DNA of 40,168 nucleotides from Myxococcota bacterium (GTDB lineage: Bacteria; Myxococcota_A; UBA9160; PR03): NCBI GenBank assembly GCA_028284525.1, contig JANQRO010000344.1, positions 1 through 40,168 on the forward strand, read 5' to 3'. The first letter of the stretch is position 1; every line of letters starts with the position of its first letter. The notes under the pieces are model-generated. The model was not told where the DNA came from. It saw only the letters and a program-made list of their open reading frames with translations, and searched no databases. A program made the translations under genes and the position numbers. Shown here in pieces: positions 19,917 to 29,884 of this stretch.

Positions 19917-22900
19917 ATGACCGAATTCCACCGTCGCGACTTCCTCAAGATCGTCGGAGCCAGCGCTGGCGCCGCGGCCGCCGCCGGCTGTTCGGATCCC
20001 GTCCAGAAGCTGATTCCCTACGTGGTCCAGCCGGAAGAGATCACGCCCGGCGTGCCCGTCCACTACGCGTCCACCTGCCAGGAGTGTCCGGCGGGGTGCG
20101 GACTCCACGTCCGCACCCGCGAGGGGCGCCCGGTGAAGCTGGAGGGTCACCCGGAGCACCCGATCAACCGGGGCGCCCTCTGCTCTCGCGGCCAGGCGTC
20201 GATCGGCTGGACCTACCATCCCGACCGCTTCCGCCAGCCGATGCAGCGCGGCGCGGACGGCGAGCTCGAGGCGATCTCGTGGGAAGACGCGATCGCGCGC
20301 CTCGCCGGGGCGATCCGCGACGGCGGGGCGCGCGCGCGGATGCTCGGCGGAGAGACGGGGCCCACCGCCAGCGAGTGGCTCGATCGCATCGGTGACGCGG
20401 TGGGGCTCGGGCCCCGCGTGGTCTACGAGCCCTTCGCTCCCGAGGCGCTCCGCGAGGCGAGCCGTGCCCTGTTCGGCGCACCCGCCGAGCCGACCTTCGA
20501 CCTGTCGAAGGCCGACTTCATCCTCGATTTCGGATCGGACTTCCTCGACGCCGGGCTCTCGCCGGTGGAGCACGCCCGACAGCTCGCGGAGGCCCGCGAC
20601 CCCGACCACGAGGAGACCCAGGGGACGCATTTCGTCTCGGTCGGGCCGCGGCTGTCGATGACCGCCTCGAACGCCGACGAATGGATCGCCGCCGCGCCGG
20701 GGAGCGAGGGGCGTATCGCCGCCGCCCTGGCGGGGCTGGTCGGAGGCGAGGGTGCCGCCCAGAGTCTGCTCCCCTCGGTGAGCATCGAGGAGGCCGCGGC
20801 CGAGGCCGGAGTCGACGCCGCCGATCTCGAGCGGATCGGACGCGCGTTGGCCGGGGCGAGCAACCCCGTGGTGTTGCCGCCGGGCCCGGGGCTCACCAGC
20901 CGCCGCGCCCGAGACACCGCGGGCGCCGTGCTGCTCCTGAACGCCGCCCTCGGGGCGGTGGGGCGCACCGTGCATTTTCCCGCCGAGGCACCGGCCGGGC
21001 GGCGCGCCCACTACCAGGACGTCCTCGAATTGATCGACGCGATGGACGAGGGCCAGGTCTCGGTCCTCCTCATCCACGACGCCAACCCGGTCTACAGCGT
21101 GCCCGCCTCGGCGGGCTTCGCCGCGGCGCTCGAGAAGGTCGGGTTCGTGGTGTCCTTCGCCTCGATCCCCGACGAGACCACCGAGCACGCCGACCTGATC
21201 CTCCCCGATCACAGCTCCCTCGAGAGCTGGGGCGACGCCGAGCCCCGCGCCGGGGTGCGCTCCCTCGTCCAGCCCTCGGTCCGACCGCTCTTCGACACCC
21301 GCGCCCTGGTCGACACGATGCTCGACGCCGCGCGCAATATCGGCGCGTCGGTTCCCGACGGCGACTTCCGCTCGCTGGTGGAAGCGGCCTGGGGGGGCGG
21401 GCCCGCCTTCCGCGAGGCCCTGGGTCGCGGCGGCACCTTCTCCGACCCGCCCGCCGGGGCGGTCGGACCCGCCGAGGGGGCCCGGACGGTCGAGCTCGAC
21501 GCACCCGTCCTCGAGGGCAACGGCGAGTTCACCCTGCTGGCCTACCCGTCGCCGGCCTTCCGCGACGGGAGCGGTGCCAACCTTCCCTGGCTCCAGGAGT
21601 CGGGCGACCCGATCACCAAGATCGCGTGGCAGTCCTGGGCGGAAATCAGTCTGACGACGGCCGAACGCCTGGGCGGTCTCGACCACGGCGACGTCGTCAC
21701 CGTGAGCACCGACATCGGGAGCCTCGAGGTCCCGGTGATGCCCCGCGGCGGCGTCCGCGACGACGTGGTCGCGATCGCCATCGGCCAGGGACACCGGGTC
21801 GGGAAGTTCGCCGGGGGCCAGGGCGTCGACGTGTCGTCGTTGCTGCCGCGCGGAACCGACGAGGCCGGCGGCCCGGCGTGGCTGCTCACCAAGGCCCAGG
21901 TGGCGTCGACCGGCGGCCACCAGCGTCTCGCCTTCCTGCAGGGCAGCCAGAACATGCGCGGGCGTATGCTCGGGATGGCGGTCTCGCTGGCCGACCTGGC
22001 CAACGGACACGCCAAGGTCGAGGACTACAACGAACACGCGACGCCGCCGGTGAGCGCCGCCGGCGAGGACGACCACGGGGACGGTCACGGCGAGGCCGGG
22101 GAGCACGGCGACGCTCACGGAGACGCCGGGGGCCACGGCGACGATCACGGTGGTGGCCACGCCGAGCACCACCTGAAGCCCTTCGTGGCGGCGATGGACG
22201 CCGCGCCCGACAGCAACTACCGCTGGGGGATGGCGATCGACCTCGATCGCTGCACGGGCTGCAACGCCTGTATCACCGCCTGCTACGTCGAGAACAACAT
22301 CCCGGTGGTCGGCGAGGAGAGCACCCTGCGCGGCCGCAACATGGCCTGGCTGCGCATCGAGCGCTGGGTCGGCGAGGGTGACAACCAGGGCGGCACGACC
22401 CTCCCGATCATCCCCGAGGAGAAGCCGGGGGCCGTCGACATCCGCAACGGCGTCATGATGTGTCAGCAGTGCGGCGCCGCGCCCTGCGAGCCCGTGTGCC
22501 CCGTCATCGCGACCTACCACAGCGACGAGGGCCTCAACGGGATGATCTACAACCGCTGCATCGGCACGCGGTACTGCTCGAACAACTGCCCGTACAAGGT
22601 GCGTCGCTACAACTGGTACGACTTCCAGCTCGAGAACCTGCCCGAGCCGATGCAGCTCATGTCGAACCCCGACGTGACGGTGCGCGGCCAGGGCGTGATG
22701 GAGAAGTGCACCTTCTGCGTGCACCGCATCGCGGAAGCCCGCCAACCGGCCAAGGACGAGGGTCGTCCGATCGCCGACGGCGAGGTCACGACGGCCTGCG
22801 CGCAGGCCTGCCCCACCCAGGCGATCACCTTCGGCAACCTGCGAGACCCGGAGAGCGCGGTCTCGAAGCGCGGGAGCGAGACGAAGCGGGGCTTCCACGC

Positions 22901-22973
22901 GCTCCACGATCTCAACACCAGACCCTCGGTGACCTATCTGAAGAAGGTCACCCGCGGGCCGGTCGAGGGTTAA
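19917..22973 (+). CDS. actB: Alternative complex III Fe-S / molybdopterin-oxidoreductase-like subunit ActB
   Basis: TAT-like RRDFLKIVGAS; CQECPAGCGLHVRTREGRPVKLEGHP; C-terminal ferredoxin-like clusters CTGCNACITAC, CQQCGAAPCEPVCPV, CSNNCPYKVRR, CTFCVHR, CAQACPTQA. Confidence 0.94.
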   Translation: MTEFHRRDFLKIVGASAGAAAAAGCSDPVQKLIPYVVQPEEITPGVPVHYASTCQECPAGCGLHVRTREGRPVKLEGHPEHPINRGALCSRGQASIGWTYHPDRFRQPMQRGADGELEAISWEDAIARLAGAIRDGGARARMLGGETGPTASEWLDRIGDAVGLGPRVVYEPFAPEALREASRALFGAPAEPTFDLSKADFILDFGSDFLDAGLSPVEHARQLAEARDPDHEETQGTHFVSVGPRLSMTASNADEWIAAAPGSEGRIAAALAGLVGGEGAAQSLLPSVSIEEAAAEAGVDAADLERIGRALAGASNPVVLPPGPGLTSRRARDTAGAVLLLNAALGAVGRTVHFPAEAPAGRRAHYQDVLELIDAMDEGQVSVLLIHDANPVYSVPASAGFAAALEKVGFVVSFASIPDETTEHADLILPDHSSLESWGDAEPRAGVRSLVQPSVRPLFDTRALVDTMLDAARNIGASVPDGDFRSLVEAAWGGGPAFREALGRGGTFSDPPAGAVGPAEGARTVELDAPVLEGNGEFTLLAYPSPAFRDGSGANLPWLQESGDPITKIAWQSWAEISLTTAERLGGLDHGDVVTVSTDIGSLEVPVMPRGGVRDDVVAIAIGQGHRVGKFAGGQGVDVSSLLPRGTDEAGGPAWLLTKAQVASTGGHQRLAFLQGSQNMRGRMLGMAVSLADLANGHAKVEDYNEHATPPVSAAGEDDHGDGHGEAGEHGDAHGDAGGHGDDHGGGHAEHHLKPFVAAMDAAPDSNYRWGMAIDLDRCTGCNACITACYVENNIPVVGEESTLRGRNMAWLRIERWVGEGDNQGGTTLPIIPEEKPGAVDIRNGVMMCQQCGAAPCEPVCPVIATYHSDEGLNGMIYNRCIGTRYCSNNCPYKVRRYNWYDFQLENLPEPMQLMSNPDVTVRGQGVMEKCTFCVHRIAEARQPAKDEGRPIADGEVTTACAQACPTQAITFGNLRDPESAVSKRGSETKRGFHALHDLNTRPSVTYLKKVTRGPVEG
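22062..22172 (+). repeat. His/Gly/Asp-rich low-complexity coding repeat inside actB
   Basis: Encodes GEDDHGDGHGEAGEHGDAHGDAGGHGDDHGGGHAEHH (9 His in 37 residues). Confidence 0.9.
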
Positions 22974-22975
22974 CG

Positions 22976-24349
22976 ATGACGCCTCCGCCTTCTGCTGGGT
23001 CGATCGCCGCTCGGATGCGTCCGGTGCCCGAGGTCGGCGATTCGGCCACCAACCGCGATGTGATGCGCGTGTTCATGGAGCGGCCCGGCGGGGGCTGGCT
23101 CCTGCTCGTGCTGGTCTGTCTCGCGACGCTCGGCGCCGCGGGCGCCGTGTGGCTGTACCAGATCTACAAAGGGCTCGGGATCGCCGGGTACGCCCACCCG
23201 GTCTTCTGGGGCGCCTACATCGTCACCTTTGTGTTCTGGGTCGGGATCGCCCACGCGGGCACGCTGATCTCGGCGATCCTCCTGCTCTTCCGCGCCAAGT
23301 GGCGCAACGCGATCAACCGCAGCGCCGAGGCGATGACCGTCTTCGCGGTGTTCACGGCGCAGCTCTTCCTGGGGATCCACGTCGGGCGGATCTGGAAGGC
23401 CTACTTCATCCTGCCCTATCCGAACCAACGCGGGCTCTGGGTGAACTTCAAGAGCCCGTTGCTCTGGGACACCTTCGCGATCTCCACCTACACGCTGGTG
23501 TCGATCATCTTCTTCTACGTCGGGCTGCTCCCCGACCTCGCCGCCTCCCGCGACCGCTCGACCGGCTGGCGCCGCGTCCTCTACGGCGCGCTCTGTCTCG
23601 GCTGGCAGGGCACCTCTCGTCAGTGGAAGGCCCACACCCGCACCTCGCTCCACCTCTCGGGGCTCGCGACGCCGCTGGTGCTCTCGGTGCACAGCGTCGT
23701 GTCCTGGGACTTCGCGATGTCGATCGTGCCCGGCTGGCACGCCACCATCTTCGCGCCCTACTTCGTCGCCGGCGCGATCTTCTCGGGCTTCGCGATGGTG
23801 CTCACGGTGATGATCCCGGTCCGCCGCATCTTCGGGCTCGAGCACATCATCACCGAGTACCACTTCGACAACATGTGCCGCTTCTTGCTGCTCACGTCGA
23901 TGATCGTGTTCTACGCGTACATGATCGAGTACTTCATCGCGTGGTACAGCGGGGTCGACGCAGAGAAGGCGAGCTTCTGGCTGCGCGCCTTCGGCCCCTA
24001 CTGGGTGTCGACCTGGATCATGATCATCTGTAACGGGGTGGTCCCACAGATCTTCTGGTGGAAGAAGTGTCGCGTCACACCCTGGATCATCTTCATCGCG
24101 GCCACCCTGATCAACATCGGGATGTGGTTCGAGCGTTACGTGATCATCATCACCGGACTCTCCCGCGAGTACGACCCAGCCGTGTGGGGGCACTACACGC
24201 CACACCCCTACGAGCTCATGATCGTCGCCGGGAGCTTTGCCTTCTTCAGCGTGGCCTTCCTGATCTTCCTGAAGCTCTTTCCGGTGATCCCGATGTTCGA
24301 GGTCAAGGAGCTCGAGATCCACGCGCGTGACCACGAGGGAGCGCACTGA
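22976..24349 (+). CDS. actC: Alternative complex III NrfD-like membrane subunit ActC
   Basis: 458 aa polytopic membrane protein, YQIYKGLGIAGYAHPVFWGAYIVTFVFWVGIAHAGTLISAILLLFRAKWRNAINRSAEAMTVFAV; between actB and actD. Confidence 0.93.
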   Translation: MTPPPSAGSIAARMRPVPEVGDSATNRDVMRVFMERPGGGWLLLVLVCLATLGAAGAVWLYQIYKGLGIAGYAHPVFWGAYIVTFVFWVGIAHAGTLISAILLLFRAKWRNAINRSAEAMTVFAVFTAQLFLGIHVGRIWKAYFILPYPNQRGLWVNFKSPLLWDTFAISTYTLVSIIFFYVGLLPDLAASRDRSTGWRRVLYGALCLGWQGTSRQWKAHTRTSLHLSGLATPLVLSVHSVVSWDFAMSIVPGWHATIFAPYFVAGAIFSGFAMVLTVMIPVRRIFGLEHIITEYHFDNMCRFLLLTSMIVFYAYMIEYFIAWYSGVDAEKASFWLRAFGPYWVSTWIMIICNGVVPQIFWWKKCRVTPWIIFIAATLINIGMWFERYVIIITGLSREYDPAVWGHYTPHPYELMIVAGSFAFFSVAFLIFLKLFPVIPMFEVKELEIHARDHEGAH

Positions 24350-24852
24350 TGCCCACCGTCCTCGGCGTATACCAGCGGCCCTCGAAGGTGGCGGAGAGCG
24401 TCCGCCAGCTGAAGGGGCGCGGCTTTACAGAGCTCGAGGTCTTCGCGCCCTCGCCCTTCGAGGAGATCGAGGAGGCCGTCGACCCCAAGCCCAGCAAGGT
24501 GCGGTACTTCACCTTGATCGGCGGGCTCCTCGGGGTGACCACCGGCTACGCGATGACGATCTGGATGTCTCTCGACTGGCCGATCATCATCGGTGGCAAG
24601 CCCTACGCCTCGATCCCGCCCTACACGATCATCGCCTTCGAACTCACGATCCTGTTCGGCGCGATCGCGACGCTGATCGGGCTGCTCTCCGTGGGACGGC
24701 TACCCAAGTTCAAGATCGACCCCGCCTACAGCGCTCGCTTCTCCGGCGAGGAGTTCGGCGTCGTCGTCGAGTGTCTCGACCGCGACGTGAGCGAGATCGA
24801 GGGCCTGATGCGGGCGGGAGGCGCGTCGGAGGTGAGCCTTGTCGACGCCTGA
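24349..24852 (+). CDS. actD: Alternative complex III subunit ActD (DUF3341)
   Basis: 167 aa, two TM segments, GVYQRPSKVAESVRQLKGRGFTELEVFAPSPFEEIEEAV; 1-nt overlap with actC. Confidence 0.9.
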   Translation: MPTVLGVYQRPSKVAESVRQLKGRGFTELEVFAPSPFEEIEEAVDPKPSKVRYFTLIGGLLGVTTGYAMTIWMSLDWPIIIGGKPYASIPPYTIIAFELTILFGAIATLIGLLSVGRLPKFKIDPAYSARFSGEEFGVVVECLDRDVSEIEGLMRAGGASEVSLVDA

Positions 24853-25465
24853 GCGAAGCGGGTCGCCGCGTCTCGTCCTCGCTCCCCAGCGGCTGCTGTT
24901 GGGGGCGCTGGTCATGCTCTTTGGCACCGGGTGCTGGGAGCAGTGGAGCGAGACCTGGTGGCCACAGATGAAGTTCCAGAAGGCGGTGCAGGCCTTCGAG
25001 CAGACCGGGCACCCGGGTGCCGATGCCACCGGCGGGTTCATGCCGCCCGAGGGCGCCGTCCCCGTCGGGGCGCCCCTCGATCTCCGCGCGCTCAGTGTGG
25101 CCGAAACCGAGGCGCTGGTGAGCCCGCAGCCCGCGAGCCTGGCCTCCCTCGAGAACGGCAAGGTCCAGTACGAGATCTTCTGTCTGCCCTGTCACGGTCC
25201 CCAGGGTGGTGGCGACGGTCCGATCGGCGGGCCGCCCTTCGGCACCGGCCCGCTGATCGGCGTGTTGCCGATCGGCGGGCAGTTCAGCGCCGCCAAGGGG
25301 CTCACCGACGGCCACATCTTCACCACGATGACCCTCGGCCGTGGCCGCATGCCCAGCTACCGGCGCATTCCCGCCGAGGATCGCTGGGACATCCTGAACT
25401 ACGTCCGATACCTGAACGGCCAGGTCGGGGCGGAGTCCGCCTCCGCGGAAGGAGCCACGCCGTGA
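24839..25465 (+). CDS. actE: Alternative complex III monoheme cytochrome c subunit ActE, lipoprotein
   Basis: TTG start; lipobox-like LFGTGC; YEIFCLPCHGPQGGGDGPI single CxxCH; GRGRMPSYRRIPAEDRWDILNYVRYL. Confidence 0.9.
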   Translation: MSTPERSGSPRLVLAPQRLLLGALVMLFGTGCWEQWSETWWPQMKFQKAVQAFEQTGHPGADATGGFMPPEGAVPVGAPLDLRALSVAETEALVSPQPASLASLENGKVQYEIFCLPCHGPQGGGDGPIGGPPFGTGPLIGVLPIGGQFSAAKGLTDGHIFTTMTLGRGRMPSYRRIPAEDRWDILNYVRYLNGQVGAESASAEGATP

Positions 25466-26781
25466 GTGCCGCAGCGACGACCGCCGAACGGTCGAACCCG
25501 CGCTCGTTGCCCGCGCCGATCGTCGGGGTCTGCGCCCTGTTGATCGCCGTCGGCGCGGTCGCATTTTTCTCCGGGCTCGCCGGCGACCCCGACACCGCCT
25601 GGCGCGCCTTCCACATCAACTACCTCTACTTTGGCGCCATCGCCCAGGCCGGGGTGGTGCTCGCCTCCGCCTTCGTGATCGTCGGCGCCCCCTGGCCGGG
25701 CCCGGTCCGGCGGATCGCCGAGGGCCTCTCGGCGTGGGTGCCCCTCACGCTGGTCTTCTTCTTGATCGGCTGGTTCGGGGGTCGCGGCGCGGTCTATCGC
25801 AACTGGCTCGACCATCCGCCCGAGGTGAAGGAGGCCTGGCTCAACTCGACCCGGCTCTTCTGGACCGACCTCGGTGTCTTCGCGGTGCTCACCGTCCTCA
25901 CCCTGACCTTCCTCTACCACTCGGTGCGGCCCAACCTGAAGCGCGGCGCCGAGAACGCGACTGGGTTCGCCAAGGGGATGTTCGAGCGTTGGACCGCGGG
26001 CTGGCGCGGCGACGACGAAGAGCGCGCGCGCAGCGCTCAGCGTCTCAAGGTGCTCGCCCCGATCCTGTGTCTCGCCTACGCCTACGGCTGGAGCGTGATC
26101 ACCTTCGACCAGGTGATGTCCCTCACCCCGACCTGGTATTCCAACCTCTTCGGCGCCTACTTCGCCTGGGGCGGCTGGCTCGGGGCGGTGTCTCTCACCG
26201 CACTGATCGCGGTGCTGGTGCGCAACCAACCGGGCTTCGAAGGCCAGATCACGCCGTCGCGGATGCACGACCTCGGGAAGATGATCTTCGCCTTCTCGAT
26301 CTTCTGGATGTACCTCTTCTTCTCCCAGTACATCGTGATCTGGTACGGGAACCTCCCCGAAGAGACGACCTTCATGGAGGCGCGTCTCGGCAGCCAGTTC
26401 ATGCAGGACAAGTCGGGGATCGGGGCGATGGCACTCTCCCAGACCTTCGGGAGTTGGGAGCTCTTCTGGGAGCGGCTCCGGGAGCCCTACGCCAAGCTCG
26501 CCCTCGCCGCGTGGATCGGCTGCTGGGTGGTGCCCTTCTGGGTGCTGCTGGGCCAGCGCCCGAAGCGCACCCCGGCCATCCTCGGGTCGGTGGCGACGAT
26601 CGTGCTGATCGGGTTCTGGATCGAGCGCAACGTCCTGATCTGGCCTTCGCTCGTGCCCGACCGGACCGCGGCCTTCGCCGGCTTCGTCCAGTTCGGCACG
26701 GCGGCGGGCTTCCTCGGCGCCTTCGTGCTGGTCTACCTGGTCTACTCGCGGATCTTCCCGACGACCGCGGTCCCCGAGTAG
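25462..26781 (+). CDS. actF: Alternative complex III membrane subunit ActF
   Basis: GTG start, 439 aa polytopic protein, WRAFHINYLYFGAIAQAGVVLAS...DQVMSLTPTWYSNLFGAYFAWGGW...HDLGKMIFAFSIFWMYLFFSQYIVIWYGNLPEET. Confidence 0.92.
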   Translation: MSAAATTAERSNPRSLPAPIVGVCALLIAVGAVAFFSGLAGDPDTAWRAFHINYLYFGAIAQAGVVLASAFVIVGAPWPGPVRRIAEGLSAWVPLTLVFFLIGWFGGRGAVYRNWLDHPPEVKEAWLNSTRLFWTDLGVFAVLTVLTLTFLYHSVRPNLKRGAENATGFAKGMFERWTAGWRGDDEERARSAQRLKVLAPILCLAYAYGWSVITFDQVMSLTPTWYSNLFGAYFAWGGWLGAVSLTALIAVLVRNQPGFEGQITPSRMHDLGKMIFAFSIFWMYLFFSQYIVIWYGNLPEETTFMEARLGSQFMQDKSGIGAMALSQTFGSWELFWERLREPYAKLALAAWIGCWVVPFWVLLGQRPKRTPAILGSVATIVLIGFWIERNVLIWPSLVPDRTAAFAGFVQFGTAAGFLGAFVLVYLVYSRIFPTTAVPE

Positions 26782-26788
26782 ACACCCG

Positions 26789-28021
26789 CTACGGCGAGGC
26801 CGGGTTGGCCGCGCGCCGCTCGGCGCCGCCGAGGGGCAGACAGAGCAACGCCGATACGGCGACGAAGAGCGCCGAGCCGAGCAGACAGGCGAGGAGACCG
26901 GTCTGGCCCCCGCCCGCGGCCTGGAAGAGCGCTCCCGAGAGCAGCATCCCCACGAGCCGCCCGCCGGCGTTCGCCATGTAGTAGAAGCCGACCCGCAGGG
27001 CGACGCTCTCGCTCTCGGCATAGGCGACGATCAGGTAGCTGTGCAGGGCGCTGTCCACCGCGAAGGCCACGCCGAAGACGGCGAGCCCGGCGACCAGGGC
27101 GAACGCCGGTGGGGCGCCCACCGCCAGCGCTCCGCCGAGGGCACCCAACGGGAGCAACAGGAAGCCCGTCCAGCCGAGCAGGGCACCCGCCGCGCGGGGC
27201 GCGGCGTCGGGGCGCCGCACAAGCGCCGGCGCGAGCGCCTGCACGCCGCCGTAGCCGATGATCCACAGCGCCAGGAATCCGCTCACCTGGGAGAAGCTCC
27301 AGCCGAGACTCGAGGCCAGGAAGACCGGGAGCGCGACGGCGAACCACAGGTCGCGGGAGCCAAAGAGAAAGAACCGCGCGGCCGCGAGCCAGTTGATGCG
27401 GGCGTCGTCCGAGAACACCGAGCGAAGCGGCATCTTGGTCGTGGTCTTTCCCGCGGCCCGGGGGAGGACGAGGGACGAGACGAGGAGCCCCACGCCCACC
27501 AGCGCCGCCATCGCCGCGCAGGCCGCGGCAAAGCCCAGCGTCTCGAGGGCGACCCCTCCGAGCAGGAAGCCCACGCCCTTGAGCGTGTTCTTGGATCCCG
27601 TGATGAGGGCGACCCCGCGCAGCAGGCCCGCGCCGTCGTCTTCCGGCACCACGAGCTTCACGAAGCTCTTCGAGCTCATCTTGGTGAGGTCTTTGGCGAT
27701 CCCCGAAAGCCCCTGGCAGGCCATCACCAGGACGACCGAGAGCTCGCCGGCGCGTAGCGCCAGCACCGCGCAGGCGAGGATCTGGAGGGCGAGCCCGCCG
27801 CTCAGCGTGGCGTTCAGCCCGAAGCGGCCGCCGAGCCAGCCGCCGACGAGATTGGTCACGACCCCGAAGAACTCGTAGAGCAGGAAGAGGGTGGCGAGCT
27901 CCAGGGGGCTGTACCCCAGGCTGTGGAGGTAGAGGAGCACGAGGGTGCGCAGGGCGCCGTCGGTGACGGTGAAGGCGCCGTAGGTGGCGCTCACCACCGC
28001 GTAGGAGCGCAGGTCGCGCAC
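26789..28021 (-). CDS. arsJ: ArsJ-like organoarsenical (1-arseno-3-phosphoglycerate) efflux MFS transporter
   Basis: GTG start; LRSYAVVSATYGAFTVTDGALRTLVLLYLHSLGYSPLELATLFLLYEFFGVVTNLVGGWLGGRFGLNATLSGGLALQ, ArsJ-type N terminus; 2 nt downstream of a GAPDH gene. Confidence 0.9.
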   Translation of the reverse strand: MRDLRSYAVVSATYGAFTVTDGALRTLVLLYLHSLGYSPLELATLFLLYEFFGVVTNLVGGWLGGRFGLNATLSGGLALQILACAVLALRAGELSVVLVMACQGLSGIAKDLTKMSSKSFVKLVVPEDDGAGLLRGVALITGSKNTLKGVGFLLGGVALETLGFAAACAAMAALVGVGLLVSSLVLPRAAGKTTTKMPLRSVFSDDARINWLAAARFFLFGSRDLWFAVALPVFLASSLGWSFSQVSGFLALWIIGYGGVQALAPALVRRPDAAPRAAGALLGWTGFLLLPLGALGGALAVGAPPAFALVAGLAVFGVAFAVDSALHSYLIVAYAESESVALRVGFYYMANAGGRLVGMLLSGALFQAAGGGQTGLLACLLGSALFVAVSALLCLPLGGAERRAANPASP

Positions 28022-28023
28022 GG

Positions 28024-29037
28024 CTAGCCCCGGGCCCGGGCGATCGCCTCGGCGAGGTCGATCATCCGCCGGACGTAGCCCCACTCGTTGTCGTACCACA
28101 CGAGCAGCTTCACGAGTCGCCCGTCGGTGACGCGGGTCGAGGGCGCGTCGACGATCGCCGAGCGCGGGTCGCCCGAGAAGTCGCCGCTCACCAAGGGCCG
28201 GTCTTCGACGCCGAGGATGCCCTCGAGGGGCGGTGTCTTCGCGGCGGTGCGGAGCGTCTCGCACACCTCCTCCGGCGTGGTGTCACGGGAGAGCTGGAAG
28301 ACCCCGTCCACCAACGAGGCGTGGAGACACGGGTTGCGCACCGCGACGCTGTCGAGTTTTCCGGCGAGCTCCGGAAGGATCAGCGTGACCGCGTAGGCCG
28401 AGTTGGTGCTGGTGGGGATCAGGTGCTGGGCGGCGGCCCGGGAGCGACGCACGTCGCCTCCGTCCCGGGGCAGGTCGAGCACCTCCTGGGTGTTGGTCGG
28501 GGCGTGGATCGTCGTCACCAGCCCCCGCTCGATGCCGAAGACCCGGTGGAGCACCTGGACCACCGGGGCCAGACAGTTGGTCGTGCAAGAGGCGGCGCTC
28601 AGGACCGGAAGCTCGGCCAGCGCGAAGCGCTGGTGGTTCACGCCGAACACGATGTTGGCGTCGATGTCCCGCACGGGCGCCGAGACCAGCACCTGGCGCG
28701 CCCCCGCGTCGTGATGGCCCTGGAGGAGGGCCCGCTCGCGGAAGCGCCCGCTGCACTCGAGGACGAGCTCGACGCCGTGCTCGCGCCACGCGATCTCGCC
28801 GGGGGTCTGGCACCGGCTGCGAGGGAGGACGCGGTCGCCCACGGCGAGACCGCCCGCGCCCGCCGCACACGGCGTGTCGAAGCGGCCGTGGAGGGTGTCG
28901 AACTCGAGGAGCACCGCCAGGGCGTCGTCGTCGGCGTGGGGCTCGTTCACCGCGACGAACTCGAGGTGCTCGGAGGCCCAGCCGGCGCGGAGCGCGAGCC
29001 GCCCCATCCGCCCGAAGCCGTTGATCCCGACCCGCAT
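28024..29037 (-). CDS. ArsJ-associated glyceraldehyde-3-phosphate dehydrogenase
   Basis: MRVGINGFGRMGRLALR, SAASCTTNCLAPVVQVLH catalytic Cys, WYDNEWGYVRRM; immediately upstream of arsJ. Confidence 0.93.
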   Translation of the reverse strand: MRVGINGFGRMGRLALRAGWASEHLEFVAVNEPHADDDALAVLLEFDTLHGRFDTPCAAGAGGLAVGDRVLPRSRCQTPGEIAWREHGVELVLECSGRFRERALLQGHHDAGARQVLVSAPVRDIDANIVFGVNHQRFALAELPVLSAASCTTNCLAPVVQVLHRVFGIERGLVTTIHAPTNTQEVLDLPRDGGDVRRSRAAAQHLIPTSTNSAYAVTLILPELAGKLDSVAVRNPCLHASLVDGVFQLSRDTTPEEVCETLRTAAKTPPLEGILGVEDRPLVSGDFSGDPRSAIVDAPSTRVTDGRLVKLLVWYDNEWGYVRRMIDLAEAIARARG

Positions 29038-29078
29038 CGTCACGCGCGGACGTCGCGTCGCACGGGGCGCCCCACGGC

Positions 29079-29873
29079 CTACCCGAAGCGCCCCGTGATG
29101 TAGTCCTGGGTCCGTTCGTCGCGCGGGTTGGTGAAGATCGTGTCGGTCTCCCCTTCCTCGACCAGGATGCCGAGGTGGAAGAACGCCGTCCGCTGGGACA
29201 CGCGTGCCGCCTGCTGCATGTTGTGGGTGACGATCACGATCGTGAAATTCTCCCGCAGCTCATCGATCAGATCTTCGATCTTGGCGGTCGCGATCGGGTC
29301 GAGTGCCGAGCAGGGCTCGTCCATCAAGATGACCTCGGGACTGACCGCGATCGCGCGGGCGATGCAGAGACGTTGTTGCTGACCGCCCGAGAGACCCGTC
29401 CCGGGCTCCACCAATCGGTCGTTCACCTCTTCCCAGAGCCCCGCCTTCCGCAGCGCCCACTCCACCCGATCGTCGGTCTCGGAGCGGGTCTCCGTGAGAC
29501 CGTGGATCCGGAGCCCGTACGCGACGTTCTCGTAGATCGACTTGGGGAAGGGGTTGGGCTTCTGGAACACCATCCCGACCCGCGCGCGGAGCTTGACGAC
29601 GTCGACTTCCGGTCCGTAGAGGTCTTCGCCGTCGAGCGCGAGCTTCCCGACCACGCGACATCCCTCGATGACGTCGTTCATGCGGTTGAAGGTGCGCAAG
29701 AACGTCGACTTCCCGCAGCCCGAGGGGCCGATCAACGCGGTGACCTGGCGTTCCAGCACGTCGAGGTTCACGTCGAAGAGCGCCTGTTTCTCGCCGTAGA
29801 AGACGCTGACGTCCCGTGCGGTGATCTTCGGCGCGTGTTGGGACAAGACGGAACTCCCCGGGGAGGATTGCAT
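29079..29873 (-). CDS. pstB: Phosphate ABC transporter ATP-binding protein
   Basis: [69 protein letters not shown]. Confidence 0.96.
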   Translation of the reverse strand: MQSSPGSSVLSQHAPKITARDVSVFYGEKQALFDVNLDVLERQVTALIGPSGCGKSTFLRTFNRMNDVIEGCRVVGKLALDGEDLYGPEVDVVKLRARVGMVFQKPNPFPKSIYENVAYGLRIHGLTETRSETDDRVEWALRKAGLWEEVNDRLVEPGTGLSGGQQQRLCIARAIAVSPEVILMDEPCSALDPIATAKIEDLIDELRENFTIVIVTHNMQQAARVSQRTAFFHLGILVEEGETDTIFTNPRDERTQDYITGRFG

Positions 29874-29884
29874 CGGCCCTCCCG

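Noticed and set aside
17499-22907. 1802-aa minus-strand ORF antisense to actA/actB
   Set aside because: The sense strand has five CxxCH motifs and Fe-S clusters in frame; the antisense product is Arg/Gly/Ala/Val-rich without recognisable domains, and its far end reads the thiolase and Trm112 genes out of frame. Typical high-GC stop-codon depletion artefact.
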